Positions 1-8,857 of a stretch of DNA of 64,000 nucleotides are shown in pieces (position 1 is the stretch's first letter; every line of letters begins with the position of its first letter). Source of the DNA: Paraburkholderia bannensis. GTDB taxonomy: Bacteria > Pseudomonadota > Gammaproteobacteria > Burkholderiales > Burkholderiaceae. Below the pieces are notes generated by a model. That model did not search any database. It saw nothing but the letters and a program-made list of their open reading frames with translations, and had not been told where the DNA came from. Position numbers and translations under genes: made by a program. The stretch is taken from the NCBI RefSeq assembly GCF_014200455.1, contig NZ_JACHBW010000001.1, positions 186,001 through 250,000 of the forward strand, given 5' to 3'.

Positions 1-99
1 GCCGGCGCAAGCGGCAACATCGGCGTGAACATCGCCGGCGGTATCGGCAACCTGCAGCACAACGGCCTGGCCATCGCAGCAATCAGCAACGGCCACTAA
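1..99 (+). CDS. C-terminal fragment of a Fap-type amyloid subunit-like protein (partial)
   Basis: The window opens inside a reading frame that ends at a TAA at 97-99, leaving 32 residues. The fragment contains GNIGVNIAGGIGNLQ followed by NGLAIA. This resembles the repeat motif of Pseudomonas Fap amyloid subunits (GVNxAAGxxNxQ, recalled from the family). The next genes are in the order peptidase, secreted protein, coiled-coil barrel, which matches fapD-E-F, so a subunit gene (FapB/C-like) is expected here. Most of the gene lies outside the window, so subunit type and number of repeats cannot be judged. Confidence 0.55.
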   Translation, partial: AGASGNIGVNIAGGIGNLQHNGLAIAAISNGH

Positions 100-140
100 G
101 CAGTCCGCAAGTAGAAGCAAACCAGGGCTGTACCTCGATG

Positions 141-168
141 CACCGGCCGCCGCCACAGGCGGCCGGTG
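141..168 (+). repeat. GC-rich stem-loop between subunit gene and peptidase gene
   Basis: An 11-bp perfect inverted repeat (141-151 and 158-168) with a 6-nt loop lies 26 nt before the start of the peptidase gene. No T-run follows, so it is not a standard intrinsic terminator. It could protect the 3' end of an abundant subunit mRNA or partly attenuate downstream genes; that role is inference. Confidence 0.6.
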
Positions 169-193
169 CTCAAACCAGAAGCAGGAGACCACC

Positions 194-913
194 ATGTCCG
201 GGCTCGCATCGTCCCCGGCGTCAAGGATGTGTGCTGTCGCGCTGGCGCTCGTCGCCACCGCGGCTTTCATGCCTGTGCACGCGCAATCGATGATCGACGC
301 AACGCATCTGGTCGGCGTGCCGATCAAGCTGCCGCTGCGCTCGATGCGCGATATCCGCTACAGCAGCATCGTCAGCCAGCAATACGACTACAGCTGCGGC
401 GCCGCCGCGCTCGCAACGCTGCTCAAGTATGGCTACGGCATCGACATCCCCGAACCGGAACTGATTCGCCGGATGATGGTGTACTCCACGCCCGAAGTGG
501 TCGTGAAGAACGGCTTTTCCATGCTCGACATGAAGAAGTTCGTCGAAACGATCGGCCTGCGCGGGCGCGGCTTCCGCGTGAATACCGACGCCCTGTATCA
601 CCTGCAGATTCCCGTGCTCGTGCTCATGAATATCGAAGGCTACGAGCATTTCGTGATCGTCAAACACGCCGAGAACGGCCGCGTCTTCATTGCGGACCCC
701 GCGCTCGGCAACCGGATTGTTGCCGAGGACGACTTTGCGAAGACCTGGAATGGTCTCGTCTTCGCGGTGCTCGGCAAACCGTTCCTGGAGGACTCTCCGC
801 TGTTGCAGAACAATGAGTCGCTCGCGCTGAAGCTGCGCGAGAACGCCCTGCAGAATGGCACGGCAGCGACTCCCTTCTTCGAATACGGCCTCGACAAGGC
901 CGTTATGTTCTGA
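194..913 (+). CDS. C39-family cysteine peptidase, FapD-like
   Basis: 239 residues. A signal peptide (residues 1-30, ending PVHA) sends it to the periplasm. The rest is a papain-like C39 peptidase domain of the kind fused to bacteriocin ABC exporters but standing alone here. The catalytic set is visible: Gln62/63 and Cys68 in QQYDYSCGAAA, His152 in YEHFVIV, and Asp168 in IADPALG. In Pseudomonas the stand-alone C39 protein FapD is needed for amyloid export, and the neighbours here (subunit fragment upstream, coiled-coil barrel downstream) give the same context. The start at 194 has a GGAG ribosome-binding site 7 nt upstream. The substrate is not shown by the sequence. Confidence 0.8.
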   Translation: MSGLASSPASRMCAVALALVATAAFMPVHAQSMIDATHLVGVPIKLPLRSMRDIRYSSIVSQQYDYSCGAAALATLLKYGYGIDIPEPELIRRMMVYSTPEVVVKNGFSMLDMKKFVETIGLRGRGFRVNTDALYHLQIPVLVLMNIEGYEHFVIVKHAENGRVFIADPALGNRIVAEDDFAKTWNGLVFAVLGKPFLEDSPLLQNNESLALKLRENALQNGTAATPFFEYGLDKAVMF

Positions 914-927
914 AGTACACAAGAGTC

Positions 928-1782
928 ATGAATCGCAACCTCTCACAGACTGGCATCGCGGCAGGTCTTTGCGCGCTCGCCTGCGCTTATTCGAATGGTG
1001 CGCGGGCCGCCGAGAGCCTTGCCGCCACGCAGCCTCCGCAACCCTTGACACCCGCCTTTCTCGCCGCGGCCGGCTCCGACGCCCAAGCCGTGCACTGCGA
1101 ACCCGTCGATGACGACGTGCTCGCGCATCAGACCGGCAAATACGCCGGCAACGACATGATTTCAGGCGTCGTCCTGAACGTCATCTCGCAATGGCAGTTG
1201 CCCAACGGCGCCACCGCCACCGCCCAGGGCGCGCTGACTGTCGTGCAGAACACCGTCAACCAGTTGAGCGCCAGCGTACAGACCAGCGCCAAGGTCACCG
1301 ACCCGGTCGCGGGCGGCACGACCACGGCCAACAGTGGCGCCACGCCGAATACGTCTGCCACCGGCGGACAGAACGTGGCGGTCAACGGCGTCTCGCAGGT
1401 CACCCAGGTCGCCGGCAACGGCAACGTCGGTTCCAATGCCGCGACCATCGACTACACCAGCAGCAGCGGCAACTCGCAGCTCGCGAATGTCGCGAATACG
1501 CCGAGCGCATCGGCTTCGAACGCCAACGGCACCATCCGCGCCGGCATCGCCTTTGGCGGCAACGGCATCAGCGTCACGTTGCAAACACCGGCCGGCATTG
1601 CCACCCAAAACATCATGCCGAGCAACACGGCGCAGGCGGGCTCGATCGCCCAGCTGCTCCAGATCGCGGGTAATAACCAGCAGGTCGCCAATCAGTTATC
1701 CCTCAGCCTGCAGACGCAGCAGATGAGCGCGCAAATGATCCGGCAGGCCGGCGTACTACAGGCTCTGCGCAACATCCGTTGA
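928..1782 (+). CDS. secreted Gly/Asn/Ala/Thr-rich protein, possible FapE-like minor subunit
   Basis: 284 residues, starting 14 nt after the peptidase gene and so probably in the same transcript. An N-terminal signal peptide (about residues 1-27, ending ARAA) is followed by a short region with the single Cys of the mature protein (HCEPVDDDVLAHQTGKY), then a long tract rich in Gly, Asn, Ala, Ser and Thr with almost no charge, and a Gln-rich C-terminus (IAGNNQQ, SLQTQQMSAQ). Low charge, high Asn/Gln and lack of predicted globular motifs fit an amyloid-type or fibre-associated extracellular protein. Its place between a C39 peptidase and a coiled-coil barrel is that of fapE. I do not recognise the sequence itself as a known family, so the FapE idea rests on position and composition. 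Confidence 0.6.
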   Translation: MNRNLSQTGIAAGLCALACAYSNGARAAESLAATQPPQPLTPAFLAAAGSDAQAVHCEPVDDDVLAHQTGKYAGNDMISGVVLNVISQWQLPNGATATAQGALTVVQNTVNQLSASVQTSAKVTDPVAGGTTTANSGATPNTSATGGQNVAVNGVSQVTQVAGNGNVGSNAATIDYTSSSGNSQLANVANTPSASASNANGTIRAGIAFGGNGISVTLQTPAGIATQNIMPSNTAQAGSIAQLLQIAGNNQQVANQLSLSLQTQQMSAQMIRQAGVLQALRNIR

Positions 1783-1808
1783 CGACTCTACCGACAACCA
1801 CCTGACAC

Positions 1809-1830
1809 GCCGCCCACCGCCATGGGCGGC
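1809..1830 (+). repeat. GC-rich stem-loop before the barrel gene
   Basis: An 8-bp inverted repeat (1809-1816 and 1823-1830) with a 6-nt loop sits in the 196-nt gap between the FapE-like gene and the FapF-like gene. No T-run follows. A second, weaker pairing (cgcagg with cctgcg) lies near 1873-1891. These could stabilise or attenuate the polycistronic mRNA. No sigma-54 -24/-12 promoter is obvious in this gap. Confidence 0.5.
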
Positions 1831-1978
1831 TGCCACAAACCACAAGGAGATCGAGGGGGGAGACCAGTACACGCAGGCCGAGGCCCTGCGTGACGTATCG
1901 AGGAGGTGCATCGACGTGCGCGGGTACGGGGCCAGGGGGCTCGGTGAGGCGTGCGATTTCGATCCGGGGGAAGAAAAA

Positions 1979-3472
1979 ATGAACACGATATTCAAGACGG
2001 CAGTGCCGCAACTGCGGCTGGCTGCCATTCCGACGGCAGTCCTGCTTTTCTCGCTTGCGCACAACGCCAACGCGCAGGCACTGCAAGGGCAATCGCTGGA
2101 AGAACGGCTCAACACGCTCATGCGTGTGGTCGACGAGCAGCAACGCCAGATCCAGTCGCTCGAACGCCAGGTCACCAACCTGGAGATGTCGCAGCGCGGC
2201 CGCGGCATGCCGGGCGCCGGTGCGCCCGACGCTGCCTCCGGCACGAGCGTCGCCGAGCAGCCTGGCGCGGACGGCTTGCCCGTACCGCTGCCGCCGCTCG
2301 CGCAGGCCTTGCCGGGTGCGACGGCGCCGGGTTCGCTCACGGGCACCGCCACGGGCGTGCCGGTGAATCCGCCCTCGCCCGATGCGGGTCCGAGCGGCAG
2401 CGCGACGGGCACGTCGGCATCGAGCGGCCCGCAGCAGGGCGCGCCCGTCGGCGTCAATCCAAACAACCCGAACGCGCCGACCGTGGGCGAAACGCAGAAG
2501 AACGCGGAACCCGAGCGCACCCAGGCCGAACAGGCCGTGGTGCAGCGCGAACATGCTCCGCTGTTCGACCACAAGCTCACGCTCGACTGGGGTATCAGCG
2601 ACACCTACTACGATCGCCGCCAGCTTCAACTGTCGGGCTTCCTCGCGCTCGATGCGATTTTCCTCGGCAACATCAATCTGGGGCAAACCAAGTCGCACCA
2701 GATCATGGCCGATCTGGATACGCGGTACGGGCTGACCGACCGCATGAGCATCGACGTCGACGTGCCCTACATCTATCGCCACAGCAGCTTTATCGTGGGC
2801 GGTGCGGGCGGCTCGGCCAGTTCGTTGTCCGATTCGTCGGTGAATTCGAACGCCATCGGCGACGTGAACTTCGGGATGTACTACCAGTTCCTGAAGGAAA
2901 CCAACAACCTGCCCGACGTGGTCGGCAGTCTGCGCGTGAAAACGCCGACCGGCACCTCGCCGTTCGGCATCAAGGTGCAGCAGATTTCGCAGGAAAACAC
3001 CAACCTCGTCGCTCCGACCAAGCTGCCTACCGGCACGGGCTTCTGGAACATCACGGCCGGTCTGTCGGTACTGAAGACCTATGACCCGGTGGTGCTGTTC
3101 GGCAGCTTCTCGTACACCTACAACATCTCGCGCTCGTTCTCCGACATCTCGTCGGTCATCGGGCAGACGGAACCCGCCGATGTCAAGCTTGGCGACATCA
3201 TCCAGTTTGGCGGCGGCGTCGCGCTCGCCTTCTCCGAAAAGGATTCCGCCAGCATCTCGTACACCATGGCCATCGAGCCGCAATCGAAGACCAAGGCGCC
3301 CGGCGGCAGCTGGACCGGCGTGCCGGGCAGCGAGACGACCGCCTCGGTGCTCAACTTCGGGCTCAATCACGTGGTCAACAAGCACCTGACGATCAACGGC
3401 GCGGTATCGGTCGGCCTTACGCCCGATGCGCCGAACTTCGTGGTCGGCGTGCGCTTCCCCTACACCTTCTGA
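1979..3472 (+). CDS. outer-membrane beta-barrel with N-terminal coiled coil, FapF-like secretion channel
   Basis: 497 residues from the ATG at 1979, which has a purine-rich ribosome-binding site (ggggaag) just upstream and gives a proper signal peptide (residues 1-32, ending NANA); the frame is open back to 1916 but that extension has no export signal. Mature order: a heptad-like coiled coil at about 36-70 (LEERLNTLMRVVDEQQRQ), a Pro/Gly/Ala/Ser linker to about 180, then an amphipathic beta-barrel from about 195 to a C-terminal Phe (PYTF), as expected for a Bam-inserted barrel. Pseudomonas FapF is a trimeric barrel whose N-terminal coiled coil gates passage of amyloid subunits; the layout here is the same. 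Its stop codon overlaps the start of the regulator gene by one base. A general transporter of the phenol/meta-pathway barrel group is the alternative. Confidence 0.72.
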   Translation: MNTIFKTAVPQLRLAAIPTAVLLFSLAHNANAQALQGQSLEERLNTLMRVVDEQQRQIQSLERQVTNLEMSQRGRGMPGAGAPDAASGTSVAEQPGADGLPVPLPPLAQALPGATAPGSLTGTATGVPVNPPSPDAGPSGSATGTSASSGPQQGAPVGVNPNNPNAPTVGETQKNAEPERTQAEQAVVQREHAPLFDHKLTLDWGISDTYYDRRQLQLSGFLALDAIFLGNINLGQTKSHQIMADLDTRYGLTDRMSIDVDVPYIYRHSSFIVGGAGGSASSLSDSSVNSNAIGDVNFGMYYQFLKETNNLPDVVGSLRVKTPTGTSPFGIKVQQISQENTNLVAPTKLPTGTGFWNITAGLSVLKTYDPVVLFGSFSYTYNISRSFSDISSVIGQTEPADVKLGDIIQFGGGVALAFSEKDSASISYTMAIEPQSKTKAPGGSWTGVPGSETTASVLNFGLNHVVNKHLTINGAVSVGLTPDAPNFVVGVRFPYTF

Positions 3473-5157
3473 TGAATACGAGGTCGATCGTGCGCGAATC
3501 CTCACATCTGAGCGCCAACGTGACGTCGTTCGCCGGGGCGGGCCAGCGGCTCGCCGCGGTGGGACAGTCGCCGCACGCCGCCTTGCAGGCGGATGCGACG
3601 ATCGAAGGGTCGGCGGATACGACGGGTCCTTCTTCGGTGCGCAATTCCGACGCCTCCAGCGTCGCGAATGTGGCCCACGTTCCGGTTGGGGCGAAATCCA
3701 CCAAAGCCGGCGACGGCAGGCCGATTGCAGACATCGACCGCATGCTGCTCTACGTTGCCCGCACGCCTGACAGCCAGCTTGGCGCGTATCTGAAAAGCCG
3801 CGGCTGGGAAGTCGCCACGGCCAAGTCCGCGCACGAAGCGACGCGTCTCGTGAAGCAGGAGCCGACCTGCGCGGGCATCGTCGATCTGACCGGCTTCGCG
3901 CCGCGCGATCTGGCCGGGCTCGAAGCCGTGCTGCGTCTGCAACAGGTGGGCTGGATCGCGCTCACCGACCCACAGCGCCTGACCGACCCGGAAGTGCGCC
4001 GCCTGATCCGCCACTACTGCTTCGACTACGTGCATCTGCCGGTCGCGCCGGCGACGCTCGACTATCTGGTCGGCCACGCCTTCGGCATGGTCACGTTATA
4101 CGATCTCGACGAAGCCCCCGCCTCGGCGACGAGCCAGGACGAAGACGAGATGGTGGGCACCTGCGAAGCGATGCAGCAACTCTTTCGCACCATCCGCAAG
4201 GTGGCGAACACGGATGCCAGCGTGTTTATCTCAGGCGAATCGGGCACCGGCAAGGAGCTGACCGCACTGGCGATCCACGAACGCTCGCCGCGCCGTAAAG
4301 CGCCTTTCGTGCCGATCAACTGCGGCGCGATCCCGCATCATCTTCTGCAATCCGAACTGTTTGGCTACGAGCGCGGCGCATTCACGGGCGCGAACCAGCG
4401 CAAGATCGGCCGGGTGGAAGCGGCCAACGGCGGCACGCTGTTTCTCGACGAAATCGGCGACCTGCCGATGGAAAGCCAGGCGAGCCTGCTGCGCTTCCTG
4501 CAGGAAGGCAAGATCGAGCGGCTGGGCGGCCACGAGCAGATCCCCGTGGACGTGCGCATCATTTCGGCCACGCACGTCGATCTCGAATCGGCCATGCGCG
4601 ACGGACGCTTCCGCGCCGACCTGTTCCATCGCCTGTGCGTGCTGCGCGTGGACGAACCGCCGCTGCGCGCGCGCGGCAAGGACATCGAGATCCTCGCGCA
4701 TCACGTGCTGCACAAGTTCAAGATGGACAGCGCGCGCAAGATTCGCGGCTTCACGCCCGACGCCATCGAGGCCATGTACAACTACAACTGGCCCGGCAAC
4801 GTACGCGAAATGATCAACCGCGTGCGCCGTGCGATCGTGATGGCCGAAAGCAAGCTGATCTCGGCCGACGACCTCGACCTCGGCCAGTTCACCGAGCAGC
4901 AGACGGTCACGCTCGCGCAGGCGCGCGAGTGCGCCGAGAAGCGCGCGATCGAGGCGGCCCTGCTGCGCCACCGCCATCGCCTGACCGAGGCGGCGGCGGA
5001 CCTGGGGATCTCGCGGGTGACGCTGTATCGGCTGATGGGCACGCATGGTCTGCGCGACGAGAAGTCGATTTTCGGCGGCGAAGCGGAGAACCAGGCCCAA
5101 AGCCACGGCGAAGCGGCGGCCGAACGCGCCACGCAGCCGGCCGAACCTGCCGAATGA
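3472..5157 (+). CDS. sigma-54-dependent transcriptional activator, VpsR/FleQ-like
   Basis: 561 residues, coupled to the barrel gene by a TGATG overlap. Residues 1-90 are a Ser/Ala-rich extension, so initiation further in is possible. Residues about 91-210 have the fold order of a receiver, with Asp138 in the phospho-acceptor position, but the acidic pair of strand 1 is absent (MLLYVART) and the conserved Lys near strand 5 is replaced (VHLPVAP). The AAA+ domain is intact: Walker A GESGTGKE (255-262), GAFTGA sigma-54 contact loop (302-307), Walker B LFLDEIGDLP (about 323-332). A Fis-type HTH follows (LTEAAADLGISRVTLYRLMG). By analogy with VpsR, BerB and FleQ it may answer c-di-GMP rather than phosphorylation and control the upstream fibre operon; that is inference. 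Confidence 0.85.
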   Translation: MNTRSIVRESSHLSANVTSFAGAGQRLAAVGQSPHAALQADATIEGSADTTGPSSVRNSDASSVANVAHVPVGAKSTKAGDGRPIADIDRMLLYVARTPDSQLGAYLKSRGWEVATAKSAHEATRLVKQEPTCAGIVDLTGFAPRDLAGLEAVLRLQQVGWIALTDPQRLTDPEVRRLIRHYCFDYVHLPVAPATLDYLVGHAFGMVTLYDLDEAPASATSQDEDEMVGTCEAMQQLFRTIRKVANTDASVFISGESGTGKELTALAIHERSPRRKAPFVPINCGAIPHHLLQSELFGYERGAFTGANQRKIGRVEAANGGTLFLDEIGDLPMESQASLLRFLQEGKIERLGGHEQIPVDVRIISATHVDLESAMRDGRFRADLFHRLCVLRVDEPPLRARGKDIEILAHHVLHKFKMDSARKIRGFTPDAIEAMYNYNWPGNVREMINRVRRAIVMAESKLISADDLDLGQFTEQQTVTLAQARECAEKRAIEAALLRHRHRLTEAAADLGISRVTLYRLMGTHGLRDEKSIFGGEAENQAQSHGEAAAERATQPAEPAE

Positions 5158-5318
5158 GGCCCGCTGCGCCGCTGCGGTTCGATGTTCTTCGGCGCTCCAC
5201 CGCAGCGGCACGAAGTAGAGGTGCCGGTTCGCGGTGCGGGTAGACACGCGCGCTCGGGTAGAATCGACGGGATCGACCTTTCAATTCCATCGCAATTCGA
5301 CTCTCTCCGCCCCCTTCG

Positions 5319-5816
5319 ATGACGACGCTCACCCTGATCGTCGCTCGCGCCCAGAACGGCGTGATCGGCCGCGACAACGAGCTGCCCTGGCGGCTGCCCG
5401 AAGACCTCGCATTCTTCAAGCGCACCACCATGGGCGCGCCCATCGTGATGGGCCGTAAAACCCACGAATCGATCGGCCGTGCGCTGCCCGGACGGCGAAA
5501 TATCGTCGTCACGCGTGACGCCGGCAAGCGTTTTCCCGGCTGCGATACCGCGACGAGCCTGCAAGCGGCGCTCGCGCTCGCGGGCCAGGACCAGGCCCCC
5601 GAGGCGTTCCTGATTGGCGGCGCGCAGCTTTATGCCGAAGGCATCGCGCTCGCGCAGAAACTGATCGTCACGGAAATCGCCGCGGATTTTGACGGAGACG
5701 CGCACTTCCCCGCTCCGGATGCCGCCATCTGGCGCGAAACGGCACGCGAGTCGCTGCACGCGAATGCGCCCAACGACTTCGATTTCGCGTTTGTGACTTA
5801 CGAGCGGCGGGATTGA
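5319..5816 (+). CDS. folA: dihydrofolate reductase
   Basis: 165 residues, normal for bacterial DHFR. It reduces dihydrofolate to tetrahydrofolate with NADPH in the cytoplasm and is the target of trimethoprim. Family features: [19 protein letters not shown] at the N-terminus, the catalytic acidic residue in the [13 protein letters not shown] region, [16 protein letters not shown] for NADPH binding, and FLIGGAQLY near the C-terminus. A bidirectional terminator follows at 5841. The 160-nt gap upstream suggests its own promoter. Confidence 0.97.
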   Translation: MTTLTLIVARAQNGVIGRDNELPWRLPEDLAFFKRTTMGAPIVMGRKTHESIGRALPGRRNIVVTRDAGKRFPGCDTATSLQAALALAGQDQAPEAFLIGGAQLYAEGIALAQKLIVTEIAADFDGDAHFPAPDAAIWRETARESLHANAPNDFDFAFVTYERRD

Positions 5817-5840
5817 ACGTTTCGTCAGCCCCAACAGAAA

Positions 5841-5866
5841 ACGGCACGCCAAAGCGTGCCGTTTTC
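5841..5866. terminator. bidirectional intrinsic terminator between folA and pmbA
   Basis: A 9-bp perfect stem (5841-5849 with 5854-5862) with a 4-nt loop is followed by T residues, and by a T-run on the other strand too. It lies between the convergent genes folA and pmbA. Confidence 0.85.
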
Positions 5867-5903
5867 GCATTTGCCGGGCGCCTGAAACGCCCCGGCGACG
5901 GTT

Positions 5904-7274
5904 TTACTGCCCCGCCACCGTCATGCGCTCGATCAGCACCGAGCCGGTCTGACGCGTGCCGCGTGCGAGCGTATCCGCGCCCACCGCGACGATGTGGTGG
6001 AACATCTCCTGGAGCGTGGACGCCACCGTGATTTCCTCGACCGGATACTGGATCTTGCCGTTTTCGACCCAGAAACCCGAGGCGCCGCGCGAATAATCGC
6101 CCGTCACGAAGTTCACGCCCTGCCCCATCAGTTCGGTCAGCAGCAGACCCGTGCCGAGCTTTTTCAGCATGGCTTCGAAATCGTCTTCGGGCTGCGTGAG
6201 CGAGCTTTCGAGACGCAGGTTGTGCGAGCCGCCCGCGTTGCCGGTGGTCTGCATGCCGAGCTTGCGCGCCGAATACGACGACAGGAAATAGCCCTGCACC
6301 ACGCCGTCCTTGACCACTTCGCGACGCTGCGTGCGCACGCCTTCTTCGTCGAACGGCGCGCTGCCGGCCGCGCGCGGCACATGCGGATCCTCGACGATCT
6401 GGATATGCGGCGCGAATACCGGCTTGCCCAGCGAATCGACGAGGAACGAAGTTTTGCGATACAGCGCGCCGCCGCTGGTGGCCTGCACGAACGCGCCCAG
6501 CAGCCCCGCCGCCAGCGGCGCTTCGAACAGCACCGGCACCTTGCGCGTATCGAGTCCGCGCGCGTTGAGGCGCGACAGCGCGCGTTCGGCGGCGTAACGA
6601 CCCACGCTTTCGGGCGAAGCCAGCTCGCTGGCGCTGCGGCGCGAGGTGTACCAGTCGTCGCGCTGCATGCTGCGGCCGCTGCCCGCGATGGGCGCGCAGG
6701 CGATGTAGTGACGCGAGTACGGATAGCCATGCATGAAGCCGCTGGAGGTCGCCAGCACGAACTGCGAGTGTTGCGCGGACACGCTCGCGCCTTCGGAATT
6801 GGTCACGCGGCGGTCGGTGGCGAACGCCGCGTCTTCGGCGCGGCGGGCGATTTCGACGGCTTCGTCGGCGGTGACGCTCCACGGATGGTAGAGATCGAGG
6901 TCGCGCGGCGCGGTTTCCAGTAGCTCGCGTTCGGCGAGGCCGGCGCAGTCGTCGTCGGCGGTGAAGCGCGCGATGTTGTACGCGGCCGCCACGGTGTCCT
7001 TGAGCGCCTGCGCGGAAAAGTCCGAGGTGCTCGCGTTGCCGCGCTTGTTGCCGATGTAGACGGTCACGCCGACCATCTTGTCGCGGTTGTGCTCGATGGT
7101 TTCGACTTCACCGCGCCGCACGGACACCGAAAGACCGTCGCCTTCGGAGAGCTCGGTCGCGGCGTCGCTTGCGCCGAGCGCCCTCGCGTGGCGAAGGATG
7201 TCCGAGGCGATCTCCTTCAGTTCGTCCTGGGTGTGCGGAAAAAAACGCTGCCGGGCTTCGATGTCTGCTGCCAT
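5904..7274 (-). CDS. pmbA: metalloprotease PmbA/TldE
   Basis: 456 residues from the ATG at 7274 (E. coli PmbA has 450); the frame remains open to 7358 but the extra 28 residues are not family-like. PmbA works with TldD in processing of modified peptides and in CcdA antitoxin breakdown in E. coli. Visible family signatures are the N-terminal [20 protein letters not shown] stretch, [13 protein letters not shown], and the C-terminal [19 protein letters not shown] segment. TldD carries the zinc site; PmbA lacks a clear HExxH here, as usual. It is divergent from darP, the same arrangement as in E. coli. Confidence 0.95.
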   Translation of the reverse strand: MAADIEARQRFFPHTQDELKEIASDILRHARALGASDAATELSEGDGLSVSVRRGEVETIEHNRDKMVGVTVYIGNKRGNASTSDFSAQALKDTVAAAYNIARFTADDDCAGLAERELLETAPRDLDLYHPWSVTADEAVEIARRAEDAAFATDRRVTNSEGASVSAQHSQFVLATSSGFMHGYPYSRHYIACAPIAGSGRSMQRDDWYTSRRSASELASPESVGRYAAERALSRLNARGLDTRKVPVLFEAPLAAGLLGAFVQATSGGALYRKTSFLVDSLGKPVFAPHIQIVEDPHVPRAAGSAPFDEEGVRTQRREVVKDGVVQGYFLSSYSARKLGMQTTGNAGGSHNLRLESSLTQPEDDFEAMLKKLGTGLLLTELMGQGVNFVTGDYSRGASGFWVENGKIQYPVEEITVASTLQEMFHHIVAVGADTLARGTRQTGSVLIERMTVAGQ

Positions 7275-7564
7275 TGTCGTTACGGTCCGGTTTTGGGCCG
7301 GTGCGGCCCGCTTGTCGTAAGTCGGAGATGTCACGTGATGCGTCGCGCGCGGGTTCATACGGCGCGCATGTTGCGCCTTTGCGTCAGACGCGTTTCGCGA
7401 TCATAGCAAGGACTGCGCGCGCGCACCGAGGCGCAACGTGCGGCAATGCGGCAAGCCGTGCGGCTTCGAACGGGGCCTCGAAGCTGGCTTCGAGCGCGTC
7501 GCGCTGGCATGCGCCGCAGCCCTCGAGTCCGATCGGCTCGCGCGCGCACGCTACAATATGCGTC

Positions 7565-8176
7565 ATGAAACGCAAAACCCGCATTCAACCCATGAACGAC
7601 GCTGTCGTCGAAGTCGACGACAACGGTTACGATCGCCCGAGCAAATCGCAGCTCAAGCGCGAGATGGAAGCCCTGCAGCAGTTGGGCGTGGCGCTCGTCG
7701 AGCTGCCCAAGGACGCCCTCAAGCGCATGCCGATGACGGAAGACCTGTCAGACGCCGTCCACGAAGCCCGCCGCATTTCCGATCACGAAGGCCGTCGCCG
7801 CCAGCTCCAGTATGTCGGCCGCATGATGCGCGGTCTGACCGAAACCGAAGTCGCGGCGCTGCGCCAGGCGATGGAAGAGCACCGCGGCGTCAACAAGGCC
7901 GCCACCGCGCGCCTGCACTGGATCGAGCGCACCCGCGAGAAGCTGCTCGCGGACGACGAGGCGCTCACCGCCTTCATCCGCGACTATCCGGCTGCCGATC
8001 CGCAGGAAGGCCGCACGCTGATCCGCAACGCCCGCCGCGAGCAGCAGCAGGCCAAGCCGCCGAAGTACTTCCGCGAGCTGTTCCAGTGGATCAAGGACGT
8101 GAGCAAACAGGGCGACGACGACGCCGAAGACGCCGATCACGACAGCGGCGAGGACCGCGAAGATGACGAAGCCTGA
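7565..8176 (+). CDS. darP: ribosome-associated protein DarP/YjgA (DUF615)
   Basis: 203 residues from ATG 7565; a second in-frame ATG at 7592 gives a product closer to E. coli YjgA (183 residues). The family binds late 50S assembly intermediates. The core [15 protein letters not shown], the helical middle and [20 protein letters not shown] are typical, and the protein ends in an acidic Asp/Glu tail. The stop overlaps the start of mog by 14 nt, so the two are translationally linked. Divergent pmbA conserves the enterobacterial neighbourhood. Confidence 0.92.
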   Translation: MKRKTRIQPMNDAVVEVDDNGYDRPSKSQLKREMEALQQLGVALVELPKDALKRMPMTEDLSDAVHEARRISDHEGRRRQLQYVGRMMRGLTETEVAALRQAMEEHRGVNKAATARLHWIERTREKLLADDEALTAFIRDYPAADPQEGRTLIRNARREQQQAKPPKYFRELFQWIKDVSKQGDDDAEDADHDSGEDREDDEA

Positions 8177-8786
8177 ACGTAGCCACCCTGATGAACTCGT
8201 GATCGGCCTGGTGTCGGTCAGCGACCGCGCGACCGCGGGCGTCTACGAGGACAAAGGGATTCCGTCACTGATGGAATGGCTTGGCGCCACGCTCAAGTCG
8301 CCGTGGCGCGCCGAAACGCGCCTGATCCACGACGACGCCGCCACGATTTCGGCCACGCTCACGGCGCTGGTCGACGGTCTGGGCTGCGACCTCGTGCTGA
8401 CCACGGGCGGCACCGGCCCCGCGCGCCGCGATGTGACGCCCGAGGCGACGCTCGCGGTGGCGACGAAGGAAATGCCCGGTTTCGGCGAGCAGATGCGCCA
8501 GATCAGCCTGAATTTCGTACCCACGGCGATTCTCTCGCGCCAGGTGGCCGTGATCCGCGAAACCGCAGATCACGCGGCGCTCATCATCAACCTGCCCGGC
8601 CAGCCCAAGTCGATCAAGGAAACGCTGGAAGGCCTGCGCGACGAGAACGGCAAATCGAAGGTGCCCGGTATTTTCGCTGCGGTGCCCTACTGCATCGACC
8701 TGATCGGCGGTCCGTATATCGAAACCGATCCGGCCATCGTGGCCGCGTTCCGGCCGAAAAGCGCGATCCGCGCGCCGCGCGCCTGA
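8163..8786 (+). CDS. mog: molybdopterin adenylyltransferase
   Basis: 207 residues. It adenylylates molybdopterin before molybdate insertion, in the last steps of molybdenum cofactor synthesis. The N-terminus [11 protein letters not shown] and the signature [17 protein letters not shown] identify the MogA/MoeA G-domain fold, and the length is normal for MogA rather than MoaB or MoeA. The product is relevant to this genome because the formate dehydrogenase at 56-61 kb is a molybdenum enzyme. It overlaps darP by 14 nt and is followed by a terminator. Confidence 0.93.
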   Translation: MTKPERSHPDELVIGLVSVSDRATAGVYEDKGIPSLMEWLGATLKSPWRAETRLIHDDAATISATLTALVDGLGCDLVLTTGGTGPARRDVTPEATLAVATKEMPGFGEQMRQISLNFVPTAILSRQVAVIRETADHAALIINLPGQPKSIKETLEGLRDENGKSKVPGIFAAVPYCIDLIGGPYIETDPAIVAAFRPKSAIRAPRA

Positions 8787-8811
8787 ACCCCGCAGGCCGT
8801 GCGAAGAAAGC

Positions 8812-8836
8812 AAAACGGCGCCCGCGGGCGCCGTTT
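8812..8836. terminator. bidirectional terminator between mog and orn
   Basis: A stem of about 11 bp (aaacggcgccc paired with gggcgccgttt) with a 2-nt centre lies between the convergent genes mog and orn and has T residues on both sides. Confidence 0.75.
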
Positions 8837-8857
8837 CTCATGGTCAGCCTGAGCGGC

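Noticed and set aside
1703..3505. A 600-codon minus-strand frame opposite the barrel gene
   Set aside because: The plus strand codes a protein with signal peptide, coiled coil and barrel; the minus frame is only its GC-driven shadow.
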